Shown: one piece after another, positions 1 through 6,941 of the stretch
How positions within the stretch are numbered: position 1 is the stretch's first letter
How the letters are laid out: every line of letters starts with the position of its first letter
Assembly (NCBI GenBank): GCA_003451635.1
Contig: DMAT01000432.1
Coordinates: 1 to 10,647 of the forward strand
DNA length: 10,647 nucleotides
Source: Syntrophus sp. (in: bacteria)
GTDB lineage: Bacteria > Desulfobacterota > Syntrophia > Syntrophales > UBA8958
Direction of reading: 5' to 3'
Made by a program: the position numbers and the translations under genes
The notes under the pieces: model-generated
Told to the model about the DNA's origin: nothing
The model's database searches: none
What the model saw: the letters and a program-made list of their open reading frames with translations, nothing else

Positions 1-1056
1 CCCCGGCCACTCGTAAGTCATCAGCATTTCGAACAATTCCGGGGATAACCCTTTGATCTCCATTCCATAACGTTCACAGAACTTCATCATATAATGAAGG
101 GATAACTCGGGTATGTCCTCCAATCGTTCCCGGAGCACCGGCATTTCGATACTGAATGCTTGTAGTCGGTAAAGGAGATCCCCCCGGAAATTTCCATCCT
201 GAACCATCCGACCAAGATCGCGGTTCGTGGCCGCTACCAGCCTGAATTTACTGGTCACCTCGACCTTGCTCCCCAGAGGCCGGAAACGACGCTCCTGGAG
301 AACCCGGAGGAATGATTTTTGGATAGAAAAAGTTAGCTCACCCACTTCGTCAAGAAACAGAGTCCCCCCATCGGCCTGCCGGATCAGTCCTTCGTGGGCC
401 TTATCGGCCCCTGTATATGCCCCCCGCACGTGACCGAAAAGGACGCTTTCAACCAGCGTTTCCGTCAGGGATGCACAATCGACGACGACAAAATTCTTCC
501 CCGCCCGGGCGCTGTTGTTGTGGATCGCCCAGGCAATCAATTCCTTTCCTGTCCCGGACGCACCGCTGACAAGGACATTGACGTCCGAAGCCGCTGCTTG
601 CGCGACGGCGTCAAGACAGGCCTGCATTTTCTGGCTGCCGCCGACAATGCCTTCTCTTTTCAAGGCCACTACCGGTTTCACCTGCATCTTGGCCTCCCGG
701 TACTGTAGCGCCCTGACGAGGGGGAGGATCATCATATTTATGGAGGAGGGCTTTTCAATATAATCCCAGGCGCCGTTTTTCATCGCCAACTCCGCCCCGT
801 CTGGATCTCCCTTGCCGGTCATGATAACGACCTCCGGCTCCGAGGCGGCTTTGCGAATCGTCGGCAGGGCCTGCAGACCATTACCGTCGGGGAGGCGCAC
901 ATCAAGGTAAACAACATCGAAGGCGCCCTCAAGGGCCACCTTCATACCATCATTCAGACTCAGGGAGCAGACCACTTCATGTTCCATCGATCGGAACTTG
1001 CGGGTCAACATTTCACATAACATGCTGTCATCATCGACGACTAGGATCTTAGCCAT
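1..1056 (-). CDS. Sigma-54-dependent response regulator, NtrC/AtoC type (C-terminus cut by window edge)
   Basis: This is a cytoplasmic transcription activator of the NtrC family, which drives sigma-54 RNA polymerase when phosphorylated. The start is the ATG at 1056, and 352 residues are visible with no stop. Residues 1-120 are a receiver domain with acidic pocket D8-D10, phosphoacceptor D52 in YLDVRLPDG, T80 and K102 in EKP. The AAA+ domain follows: Walker A GASGTGKE at 165-172, sigma-54 contact loop GAYTGA at 212-217 (a tolerated Y form of GAFTGA) and Walker B LFLDE at 233-237. The frame runs off the window at WPG, where the family normally continues NVREL. The rest of the AAA+ domain and the expected Fis-type helix-turn-helix are therefore outside, so DNA target specificity cannot be judged. 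No strong Shine-Dalgarno precedes the start; only a short AGG lies close by. The gene is divergent from the hybrid kinase at 1282, its probable partner. Confidence 0.95.
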   Translation of the reverse strand, partial: MAKILVVDDDSMLCEMLTRKFRSMEHEVVCSLSLNDGMKVALEGAFDVVYLDVRLPDGNGLQALPTIRKAASEPEVVIMTGKGDPDGAELAMKNGAWDYIEKPSSINMMILPLVRALQYREAKMQVKPVVALKREGIVGGSQKMQACLDAVAQAAASDVNVLVSGASGTGKELIAWAIHNNSARAGKNFVVVDCASLTETLVESVLFGHVRGAYTGADKAHEGLIRQADGGTLFLDEVGELTFSIQKSFLRVLQERRFRPLGSKVEVTSKFRLVAATNRDLGRMVQDGNFRGDLLYRLQAFSIEMPVLRERLEDIPELSLHYMMKFCERYGMEIKGLSPELFEMLMTYEWPG

Positions 1057-1191
1057 ACCTATAATACCCTGCCTGTATCTATTTACTTTATTAGATGTAA
1101 GTACGCTTCACTCTCACAAATCATGCTCCTGGTCAAGAAAATGATCGGGAAATTACCCCATATCGGGCTTTGATTACTCCGACAATAACGA

Positions 1192-1253
1192 GAAAGAGTG
1201 TTTTGTCCGCTCGTCTATAATGCTGGAACAATTATTGCTGTTAAAACTCTTTC
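1192..1253. repeat. Interrupted inverted repeat flanking the kinase promoter
   Basis: GAAAGAGTGTTTT (1192-1204) and AAAACTCTTTC (1243-1253) are inverted copies apart from a two-base insertion in the left arm. The arms bracket the -24/-12 promoter match; the right arm covers the expected transcription start. It could be a binding site for a dimeric regulator or chance AT-rich symmetry. Confidence 0.4.
1224..1239 (+). promoter_or_regulatory. Probable sigma-54 (-24/-12) promoter for the hybrid kinase
   Basis: The sequence TGGAAC, then five bases, then TTGCT matches the sigma-54 consensus TGGCAC-N5-TTGCA/T with one mismatch in the -24 element. The invariant GG (1225-1226) and GC (1237-1238) have the required ten bases between them. 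Transcription would start near 1249-1250, leaving a leader of roughly 30 bases with its own Shine-Dalgarno. The neighbouring divergent gene encodes a sigma-54 activator with an intact GAYTGA loop, which makes the match more credible. This is sequence inference only. Confidence 0.6.
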
Positions 1254-1269
1254 CATATAGAGCCGAAAA

Positions 1270-1276
1270 AAAAGGA
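1270..1276 (+). promoter_or_regulatory. Ribosome-binding site that favours the 1282 start of the kinase
   Basis: The purine run ending in AAAAGGA directly abuts or overlaps the ATG at 1276 but stands five bases before the in-frame ATG at 1282. Spacing therefore favours initiation at 1282, shortening the protein by two residues. Confidence 0.6.
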
Positions 1277-3303
1277 TGCCGATGACGACCAATCAAGACC
1301 AAACACAACAGATCGAAAATCTGCAAAAAAGAATCGCCGAACTGGAAGCATCCCTGGCTGAGGCGGGCATTCAGGAAGTTAGTCACCGAATCGACCAAAT
1401 AATCGAGTTCCTCCCCGACGCCACCTTCGTGATTAACCATGAGGGCAAAGTAATCGCCTGGAACCAGGCTATCGAAGAGATGACCAGTGTTTCCAAGGCA
1501 GACATGATCGGCAAGGGGAATTACGAATACACCCTGCCCTTTTACGGCCAGCGCCACCCCATCCTCATCGACCTGGCCTTCATGCCCGATGCGGAATTTG
1601 AAAAGCAGAGATATGACGTTATTTACAGAAACGGCGACACCCTCGACGGGGAAGTTTACGTTCCGGCCACCTACGGCGGCAAGGGCGCGTACCTCTGGGG
1701 AACGGCTTCCCGACTGCGGGACGGGAACGGGAATATTGTCGGGGCCATCGAGTCCATTCGCGATATTACAAACCGCAAGGCGGCGGAAAACGCATTGAAG
1801 GAAAGCGAAACCCTTTTCCGGACGTTAGCCGAACACGCGCCCATGGGCATTTCCATCATGCACTCTAATTTTAGCTTTAAATATTTAAATCCCCGTTTTG
1901 TGGACATTTTTGGTTATACCATCGCAGATATTCCCGACAAATGGACATGGTTTCAGAAGGCCTATGCCGATCCGAAGTTTAGAGATGAAATGATGCTTTA
2001 CTGGCAGCAGGAATTGATGGACAATCAGGAAGAAGGGAATATCCGGGAAAGGACAGTGATGGTCCGCTGCAAGGATGGGCAGGAGAAGCTGGTCCGGATA
2101 CAGGCTGTCATCATGGCCCAGGGTCGGCATCTCCTGACCTATGAGGACATTACGGAACGGAATCAGCTAGAGGAGAATTTGACCCAGGCCCGGAAGCTGG
2201 AGTCAGTCGGCACGCTTGCCGGAGGTATCGCTCATAATTTCAACAATTTAATGATGAGCATCCAAGGATACACCTCGTTGATGATTCAGGATATGGAGAC
2301 TTCACATCCTCATTATGAACAACTTAAACGAATCGAGGCACAGATTCAGCGCGGCGCCGATCTCACCAAGGAGCTCCTGGGGTTCGCCCAGGGGGGCAGG
2401 TATCAGGTCAAATCGATGAATATCAACGATCTCATCAGCAAAACCTCCTCCATCTTCAGCATGGCAAAAAAAGAGTTTGCTGTTTTCAGCAAGCTTCAGG
2501 AGAATCTCTGGACGGTTGAGGCTGATGCCGGACAGATGGAACAGGTATTGATGAACCTCTATGTCAACGCCTGGCAGGCCATGCCGGGGGGCGGGGATAT
2601 CTATCTGGAGACCCAGAATGTCTTCTTATCGGATGATGAAATAGCCCGTTACGGGATTCAGCCGGGGCTCTATGTGCAGATTTCCGTCGTCGATACGGGC
2701 GTGGGTATGAACGAGAAGACCAGGGAGCGTATCTTCGATCCCTTCTTTACGACCAAGGCAATGGGGAGGGGCACCGGGCTGGGACTGGCCATGGTTTACG
2801 GGATCATCAGGGGGCACGGGGGCGCCATCAATGTGACCAGTGAGCTGGGTCATGGGACGACCTTTACCATCTATCTGCCGGCCTCTGACAAGAATATTGT
2901 TGTGGAAAAGACCGTGGCCGCCGAGACGGTAAAGGGAATGGAAACGATTCTCCTGATCGACGACGAGCCGATAAACCTTGAAGTCAGCGGGGAACTGCTG
3001 GAGTCCCTTGGCTACCGGGTCTATTTGGCCGGGGGCGGCCAGGAGGGGCTGGCGATCTACGAGGAAAAGAGAGACGAGATCGACATGGTGATTCTGGACA
3101 TGGTCATGCCGGGGATCTCGGGGGGGGAGACCTTTGACCGTCTCCGGAGAAGCGACCCTGACATCAAAGTCCTCCTGTGCAGCGGCTACAGTATCAACGG
3201 CCAGGCGCAAAACATCCTGGATCGTGGTTGCAACGGTTTTATTCAAAAGCCTTACAAAATGAGCCACCTTTCCCAGAAGATCCGGGAGTTGCTGGATAGT
3301 TAA
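1276..3303 (+). CDS. Soluble PAS-PAS hybrid histidine kinase with C-terminal receiver
   Basis: This hybrid sensor kinase has no membrane segment, so it should sense an internal signal. Numbering is from the ATG at 1276, but the Shine-Dalgarno AAAAGGA ends on that codon, so the ATG at 1282 (MTTNQ) is the likelier start. Domains in order: short coiled coil (about 8-33), PAS 1 (about 40-165), PAS 2 (about 180-293), HisKA and HATPase. The kinase core has phospho-acceptor H320 in AHNFNN, N-box N427/N431, G1 box DTGVGM (473-478), F-box DPFFTTK (488-494) and G2 GRGTGLGL (497-504). The receiver (about 555-675) has D562/D563, phospho-acceptor D608, S636 and K658. The residue after the histidine is Asn, where many kinases have Asp or Glu. 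The gene is divergent from an NtrC-type regulator, its likely target. No Hpt domain is visible in the window to relay phosphate from D608. The signal is unknown. Confidence 0.95.
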   Translation: MPMTTNQDQTQQIENLQKRIAELEASLAEAGIQEVSHRIDQIIEFLPDATFVINHEGKVIAWNQAIEEMTSVSKADMIGKGNYEYTLPFYGQRHPILIDLAFMPDAEFEKQRYDVIYRNGDTLDGEVYVPATYGGKGAYLWGTASRLRDGNGNIVGAIESIRDITNRKAAENALKESETLFRTLAEHAPMGISIMHSNFSFKYLNPRFVDIFGYTIADIPDKWTWFQKAYADPKFRDEMMLYWQQELMDNQEEGNIRERTVMVRCKDGQEKLVRIQAVIMAQGRHLLTYEDITERNQLEENLTQARKLESVGTLAGGIAHNFNNLMMSIQGYTSLMIQDMETSHPHYEQLKRIEAQIQRGADLTKELLGFAQGGRYQVKSMNINDLISKTSSIFSMAKKEFAVFSKLQENLWTVEADAGQMEQVLMNLYVNAWQAMPGGGDIYLETQNVFLSDDEIARYGIQPGLYVQISVVDTGVGMNEKTRERIFDPFFTTKAMGRGTGLGLAMVYGIIRGHGGAINVTSELGHGTTFTIYLPASDKNIVVEKTVAAETVKGMETILLIDDEPINLEVSGELLESLGYRVYLAGGGQEGLAIYEEKRDEIDMVILDMVMPGISGGETFDRLRRSDPDIKVLLCSGYSINGQAQNILDRGCNGFIQKPYKMSHLSQKIRELLDS

Positions 3304-4926
3304 TCAGTTTGCCAGATAAATCGCCTCGGCGATTCTTGCCAGGTCCGCTCCCGCATCGGCAGTTAATTTCTGTGTCGCCGTTTTTCCCCGCACATCGGCA
3401 GTGTGGATGTCATTCACGAAGAAGGCGAAGGCGATCTGCCGTCCTTTGGCGGTGGTCATGTATCCGGCCAGGGTTTTGCTGCTGACGATGGCGCTGTCGT
3501 GGAGAAGATCAACAAGGGTCAGGGTGCCGGTTTTACCAAGGATTTTCCCTTGGGACGGACTTTTCTTTCCTGTCCAGGCGAGGGTGCCGTCGATGCCAAG
3601 CACCGGGAGAGCATCCCGAAAGACCTGGTAATTACGATGGGTGGTCATGTAGCTAAGCAGCTTCACGACGGACCCGGGAGTGGCCAGATTGGCCCGGGAC
3701 AGCCCGGAGCCGTCTGACAGGGAAAGGGTGCCGGGGTCGGTTATGATCTGGGCGAGAAACCTGTTCTGGAGGAGCATGGCGTCTTCAAAGGAGGTCTTCC
3801 CTTCGGGCAGGGCAATGAGGTGGGGAAGAATTTCGGAGCCGGGGTTGTGGCTGACCTTGAGAATCATCCGGATATATTCGGAAAGGGGCGGTGACACAAG
3901 TTCGCCGACCTTGACGAGGCGCTGGTAATCTCCGGTGGGGGGAAGAAGTTGGGAGGGGTTTATGGCAACCGGCGACGCCTTCACCTTGATGCCCTGCTTC
4001 CCAAGGGCCTCGATCAGGAGGGCACGGGCAAAGGAGGCCGCGTCGATGATTGCGACCGTCCGCAAGATGGCGGCACTGCCTTCGGGAATCTGGCCAACCG
4101 CCGTATATTCGCCGAAACCAGCCGGTTGGATGTCTATTTGCGCCGGCTGGTCCTTTGCCACGGTCCGGATAGACGAGACGATCCGGAGCGCCGACGACTT
4201 GGGATGCCAGTTCACAACGGCCAGGGCGCCGTTGAGTTTGGGGGTGACGACGACGTCGATGAGGTTATCGTTGATCATTACCGGAGACCGGATAAAGAGG
4301 GTCGCCTCGGGATGGATTATACTATGGACGCGACTTGTCTTGAAGAGACGGTCGTCGATCACGATCTCTCCCTGAATGGTTCTGATTCCGGACCGCAGCA
4401 CCTGCCCGGCGAGCTGGTTAATCCCCGCCCGGTGGTCCGGTTTCGTGAGGTTCTCCTGTGCCCCCGTCTTGCCGTTGGTGTGATCCATGCCGGTGTAGGC
4501 GATCCGTCCATCCGGCAACGTTCTGCCCCCCATGGTGATGTCGCCGCTGGCGACGAGGATCAGGTCTCCCTTCAGAGTTCCTTTGCCGTCGATCTCCCCC
4601 CTCCTGTAGAGAGGCGTGCGGAAACGATAATCGGGACCAAGGCGGTCCAGGGCGGCGGCGGCCGTAAAAAGCTTGGTAACCGAGGCAGGGCTGAAGAGCT
4701 GGTCGGTATTGTATGCACAAAGGGTCTGTCCCGTCTGGAGATCCTGCGCTATAATTCCCCATCGGGCATAGCGGTAACGGGGGCCTTCGATGATTGCCCG
4801 GATCTCGGGGGGCAGGTCCTCTGCGGCCGCCGCAAGGAGGGGGGCGGCAAAGACCAGAATGACGATCAGGATGACGCCCAGGGCGGTCCTGAGGTTATGA
4901 TTGTTTCGGGATAATCTTTTCTTCAT
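3304..4926 (-). CDS. dacB: D-alanyl-D-alanine carboxypeptidase/endopeptidase, PBP4 (DacB, peptidase S13) family
   Basis: This periplasmic penicillin-binding enzyme removes the terminal D-Ala from, or cuts cross-links in, peptidoglycan. The 540 residues begin with an export signal: basic MKKRLSRNNHNLR, a hydrophobic core at about 14-35, and a likely cleavage after AAAA before EDLPPE. The serine-acyltransferase triad is present: SVTK at 82-85 (nucleophile S82, K85), SHN at 359-361 (the SxN motif; E. coli PBP4 has SDN) and KTG at 465-467. A DGSGLSR motif typical of S13 enzymes lies near residue 400. The long stretch between the first two motifs matches the inserted domains that mark this family. 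The start overlaps the upstream gene by 32 bases and has GGAA a few bases ahead, so the two are probably translated in a coupled way. The stop codon directly abuts the kinase stop. Confidence 0.95.
   Translation of the reverse strand: MKKRLSRNNHNLRTALGVILIVILVFAAPLLAAAAEDLPPEIRAIIEGPRYRYARWGIIAQDLQTGQTLCAYNTDQLFSPASVTKLFTAAAALDRLGPDYRFRTPLYRRGEIDGKGTLKGDLILVASGDITMGGRTLPDGRIAYTGMDHTNGKTGAQENLTKPDHRAGINQLAGQVLRSGIRTIQGEIVIDDRLFKTSRVHSIIHPEATLFIRSPVMINDNLIDVVVTPKLNGALAVVNWHPKSSALRIVSSIRTVAKDQPAQIDIQPAGFGEYTAVGQIPEGSAAILRTVAIIDAASFARALLIEALGKQGIKVKASPVAINPSQLLPPTGDYQRLVKVGELVSPPLSEYIRMILKVSHNPGSEILPHLIALPEGKTSFEDAMLLQNRFLAQIITDPGTLSLSDGSGLSRANLATPGSVVKLLSYMTTHRNYQVFRDALPVLGIDGTLAWTGKKSPSQGKILGKTGTLTLVDLLHDSAIVSSKTLAGYMTTAKGRQIAFAFFVNDIHTADVRGKTATQKLTADAGADLARIAEAIYLAN
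3319..3334. terminator. Possible hairpin terminator at the kinase/dacB convergence
   Basis: AATCGC (3319-3324) and GCGATT (3329-3334) form a perfect six-base stem closed by the tetraloop CTCG. It lies 15 bases past the kinase stop and inside the last codons of dacB. There is no proper T-tract on either strand (only ATTCTT on the plus strand), so it is a weak candidate. It is the only hairpin I see at this gapless convergent junction. Confidence 0.3.
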
Positions 4927-5482
4927 TGGTTTCCGCGACCAGATCTTTCAGCAGTTTTTTAAGGATAGTTGCCGTTTCGCCATTATCGGTGATAACGCCG
5001 GACTGGAAATAGCGAATGATCCCCCGCTTGTCGATAATCAGCAGATTGGTATCGTCGCTTTTCATTCCGTAAGAAGTCGCCATCTTGCCGGTCCAGTCGC
5101 CGTAAACGGTCATGCCGACCCGCTTTGAATTTTCGATCAACCCGTTCTTCCAGATACCCTTGAATAGCCAGGAGACGCCGGTGCAGTCGTAGATGGGTAC
5201 ACGCAGGATCACCTGCTGGTCTTCCTTTTTTTGTTCCTTGTAAAAAGCGTTCAGAATTATTTTCAAGGGCCTGCTTTTAGCGATGACATCCTTGGATTCG
5301 TAGAAGAGGACAACTACCTTGCCCCGGAGCATTTTTACCTCCAGAACCTTGCCGTCGCCGGATTCGACCTGAAAAGGCGGCGCTTCCCTGCCGATCAGAG
5401 GGTTAGATGCCACAGCCTGCAATGCTGAAGAGAGCAGCAGGAAGAGAGCAACAGTTAAAAAGGAAACGATAATTTTCTTCAT
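4895..5482 (-). CDS. Exported thioredoxin-fold protein without CXXC (YtfJ/redoxin-like)
   Basis: The 195 residues start with a clear signal peptide: MKKI, a hydrophobic core to about residue 22, and AVA-SN as the likely cut after residue 25. The mature part reads like a peroxiredoxin/TlpA-type thioredoxin fold: APPFQVESGDGK, then beta strand GKVVVLFYESKD at 54-65, and late on LLIIDKRGIIRYFQSG at 147-162. The position where redox members carry their cysteines holds YESKD. The only cysteine is C100 in PIYDCTG, so classical disulfide exchange is unlikely. The layout resembles the periplasmic YtfJ family, whose function is poorly known; this assignment is from memory of the family. A strong Shine-Dalgarno (GGAGAAGG) lies eight bases before the ATG. 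It is first in an operon with dacB, suggesting an envelope role. Confidence 0.8.
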   Translation of the reverse strand: MKKIIVSFLTVALFLLLSSALQAVASNPLIGREAPPFQVESGDGKVLEVKMLRGKVVVLFYESKDVIAKSRPLKIILNAFYKEQKKEDQQVILRVPIYDCTGVSWLFKGIWKNGLIENSKRVGMTVYGDWTGKMATSYGMKSDDTNLLIIDKRGIIRYFQSGVITDNGETATILKKLLKDLVAETNEEKIIPKQS

Positions 5483-5494
5483 ATTAGATTCCTT

Positions 5495-5549
5495 CTCCGG
5501 GCCTTTTTGCGTAAATTCCCTCTCATGTCAATGGTAATTCCGCCCGGAG
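5495..5549. repeat. Matched inverted arms holding both divergent ribosome-binding sites
   Basis: CTCCGGGC (5495-5502) and GCCCGGAG (5542-5549) are perfect inverted copies separated by 39 bases. Each arm, read toward its own gene, gives GCCCGGAG, whose GGAG serves as Shine-Dalgarno. The left arm serves the exported protein at 5482. The right arm stands six bases before the ATG at 5556. The symmetry may be chance reuse of a GGAG context or a shared regulatory site. Confidence 0.45.
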
Positions 5550-5555
5550 TGAAAA

Positions 5556-5594
5556 ATGGGCAAGAAAATGCTTGAAGGCAGAATATTTTATTGA
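5556..5594 (+). other. Possible 12-codon upstream ORF before the M48 protease
   Basis: ATG at 5556 has the best ribosome-binding site in this leader (GGAG six bases upstream). It encodes only MGKKMLEGRIFY before a TGA at 5592-5594. It is in a different frame from the protease and ends 13 bases before the protease ATG at 5608. It could be a leader ORF that couples translation, or it could mark a one-base frameshift or sequence error in the A-rich stretch at 5551-5568. The peptide itself resembles nothing I recognise. Confidence 0.3.
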
Positions 5595-6888
5595 CATACT
5601 GCCTGGCATGATCAATCATGAAATCGCCTGCAACGGTCTGCTCATTGCTTTCTTAAGTGTTTTTGTTCTCAGCGCCCTGGGCCGCTGGGTCCTGGGGGCA
5701 ATCAATATCAGCCATGTGCAGCGCCACGGCCATACCGTTCCCGATGTCTTCCGGGGAGAAGTCGATGGGGAGATCCTGGGCCGGATGAGCGACTACACCG
5801 TTGAATCGGCGCGATTCAGTCGCTGGGAGTCTCTCTTTGAAGACGCCCTGACCCTGGCGATCATCCTGACGGGCCTGCTTTCGTGGCTGGCGGTTGTTAT
5901 CGGGTTTTTCGGCCTGTCCTTCATAGCCTCGGGCCTCCTTTTCCTGGGCGGCCTCACCCTGCTCAGCTCTGTTGCCGGGTTGCCCCTCAGTTGCTATCAA
6001 ACCTTTGTCATTGAAAAGAAATATGGTTTCACCACCATCTCCCTGGGCCTGTGGATCACGGATCTCCTCAAGAGCCTCATTATTTCTCTTATTTTGCTGG
6101 GATCGCTGCTGACGGCGCTCCTGGCCTTGATGGAATACAGCCCCCGGCGCTGGTGGTTCCTCGTGTGGCTGGTCTTTGCCTTTTTCCAACTCCTGATGCT
6201 CTATCTTTATCCCGTCGTTATCGCCCCCCTCTTCAACAAGTACGAAAGGATCAAGGATGAAGAATTACGGGAGGCGATCGTGAGTCTCATGGCCCGGGTG
6301 GGTCTCAAGACGGAAGGAGTCTATCAGATGGACGCCGGCAAGAGGAGCCGCCACACCAACGCCTACTTTACGGGCCTGGGAAAAACCAAGCGCATCGTTC
6401 TTTACGATACCCTCCTGTCTTCTCACACCCGCGAGGAAATCCTCTCCGTCCTTGCCCATGAGATCGGGCACTGGCAAAAAAAGCACATCCTCAAACAGTT
6501 GATATTCATGGAGGCGGCGTCCTTGGTGGTTTTCTATCTTATTTTCCGTTTTGTGGACTGGCCTTACCTCTATCAGACCTTCGGCTTTTCGCAGAACCTG
6601 CCCTATGCCGGCCTGTTTCTCGCCACTGCCCTCCTGGGGCCCCTGGGGTTTTTCCTGACCCCCTTCGGGACGGTAATCATGAGACGTTTTGAGCGGGAAG
6701 CCGACGAATTCGCCTATGCCCTGACGGGGACCGTGGCGCCCCTGTGCAACGCCTTGAAGCGCCTTGCCAAGGACAATCTGAGCAACCTCCATCCCCACCC
6801 CTTTTACGCCTGGTTCTACTACTCCCATCCCCCCCTTACGGAGCGGATTGCCTATCTTCACGATATGGAAAGGGAAAATACTCCTTGA
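5572..6888 (+). CDS. Integral membrane zinc metalloprotease, M48 family (Ste24/CAAX-protease-like)
   Basis: This is a bacterial relative of the Ste24 membrane protease. Numbered from the TTG at 5572 (438 residues), the active site is HEIGH at 296-300: H296 and H300 bind zinc and E297 is catalytic. The downstream FEREAD supplies the third ligand, probably E374 by analogy with the E-x-x-A-D pattern of the family. The conserved RSRHTNAYFTGLG (258-270) precedes the catalytic motif. Hydrophobic spans lie near 22-43, 92-112, 115-137, 165-187, 194-220, 309-328 and 343-363, giving a multi-pass inner-membrane enzyme. Eukaryotic members process prenylated proteins; bacterial substrates are mostly unknown, with membrane-protein quality control a reasonable guess. 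The start is uncertain: TTG 5572 lacks a good Shine-Dalgarno, and ATG 5608 (residue 13) is the first in-frame ATG. It is divergent from the exported thioredoxin-fold gene. Confidence 0.92.
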   Translation: MKAEYFIDILPGMINHEIACNGLLIAFLSVFVLSALGRWVLGAINISHVQRHGHTVPDVFRGEVDGEILGRMSDYTVESARFSRWESLFEDALTLAIILTGLLSWLAVVIGFFGLSFIASGLLFLGGLTLLSSVAGLPLSCYQTFVIEKKYGFTTISLGLWITDLLKSLIISLILLGSLLTALLALMEYSPRRWWFLVWLVFAFFQLLMLYLYPVVIAPLFNKYERIKDEELREAIVSLMARVGLKTEGVYQMDAGKRSRHTNAYFTGLGKTKRIVLYDTLLSSHTREEILSVLAHEIGHWQKKHILKQLIFMEAASLVVFYLIFRFVDWPYLYQTFGFSQNLPYAGLFLATALLGPLGFFLTPFGTVIMRRFEREADEFAYALTGTVAPLCNALKRLAKDNLSNLHPHPFYAWFYYSHPPLTERIAYLHDMERENTP

Positions 6889-6941
6889 TTTTCGTAAGAA
6901 GATGAATATATTGGAAAAAAATATTGTAAGGAGTTTTGTGG

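Larger units (their letters stand above)
1057..1275. other. Divergent intergenic region between response regulator and hybrid kinase
   Basis: This 219-base AT-richer gap carries the control signals for both genes. I see a sigma-54-type promoter match facing right at 1224-1239 and an interrupted inverted repeat around it (1192-1204 and 1243-1253). Two ATCGGG copies lie 18 bases apart (1144-1149, 1162-1167), and an isolated TATAAT sits at 1216-1221. No small gene with a credible ribosome-binding site was found here. Confidence 0.7.

Noticed and set aside
1144..1167. Two ATCGGG copies as activator binding sites
   Set aside because: Six-base direct repeats without dyad symmetry are weak evidence, and they are closer to the promoter than is usual for NtrC-type sites.
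1216..1221. Perfect TATAAT as a sigma-70 -10 box for the kinase
   Set aside because: There is no acceptable -35 box 16-18 bases upstream, and the better-supported -24/-12 match starts two bases later.
3850..3852. SHN in place of SDN in DacB as a damaged active site
   Set aside because: The middle residue of SxN varies in this enzyme class, and Ser, Asn, SVTK and KTG are all intact.
3949..4914. Long open frame (321 codons) on the plus strand opposite dacB
   Set aside because: It lies wholly inside dacB, which has a signal peptide and all three catalytic motifs. The antisense product shows no domain pattern and looks like a GC-rich codon shadow.
5526..5531. Minus-strand TTGACA as a -35 box for the exported thioredoxin-fold gene
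   Set aside because: No -10 box stands at proper spacing, and the start site would fall on the gene's own Shine-Dalgarno.
5591..5596. Plus-strand TTGACA ahead of the protease ATG
   Set aside because: The -10 position reads AATCAT and lies past both likely start codons, so this is probably chance within coding sequence.
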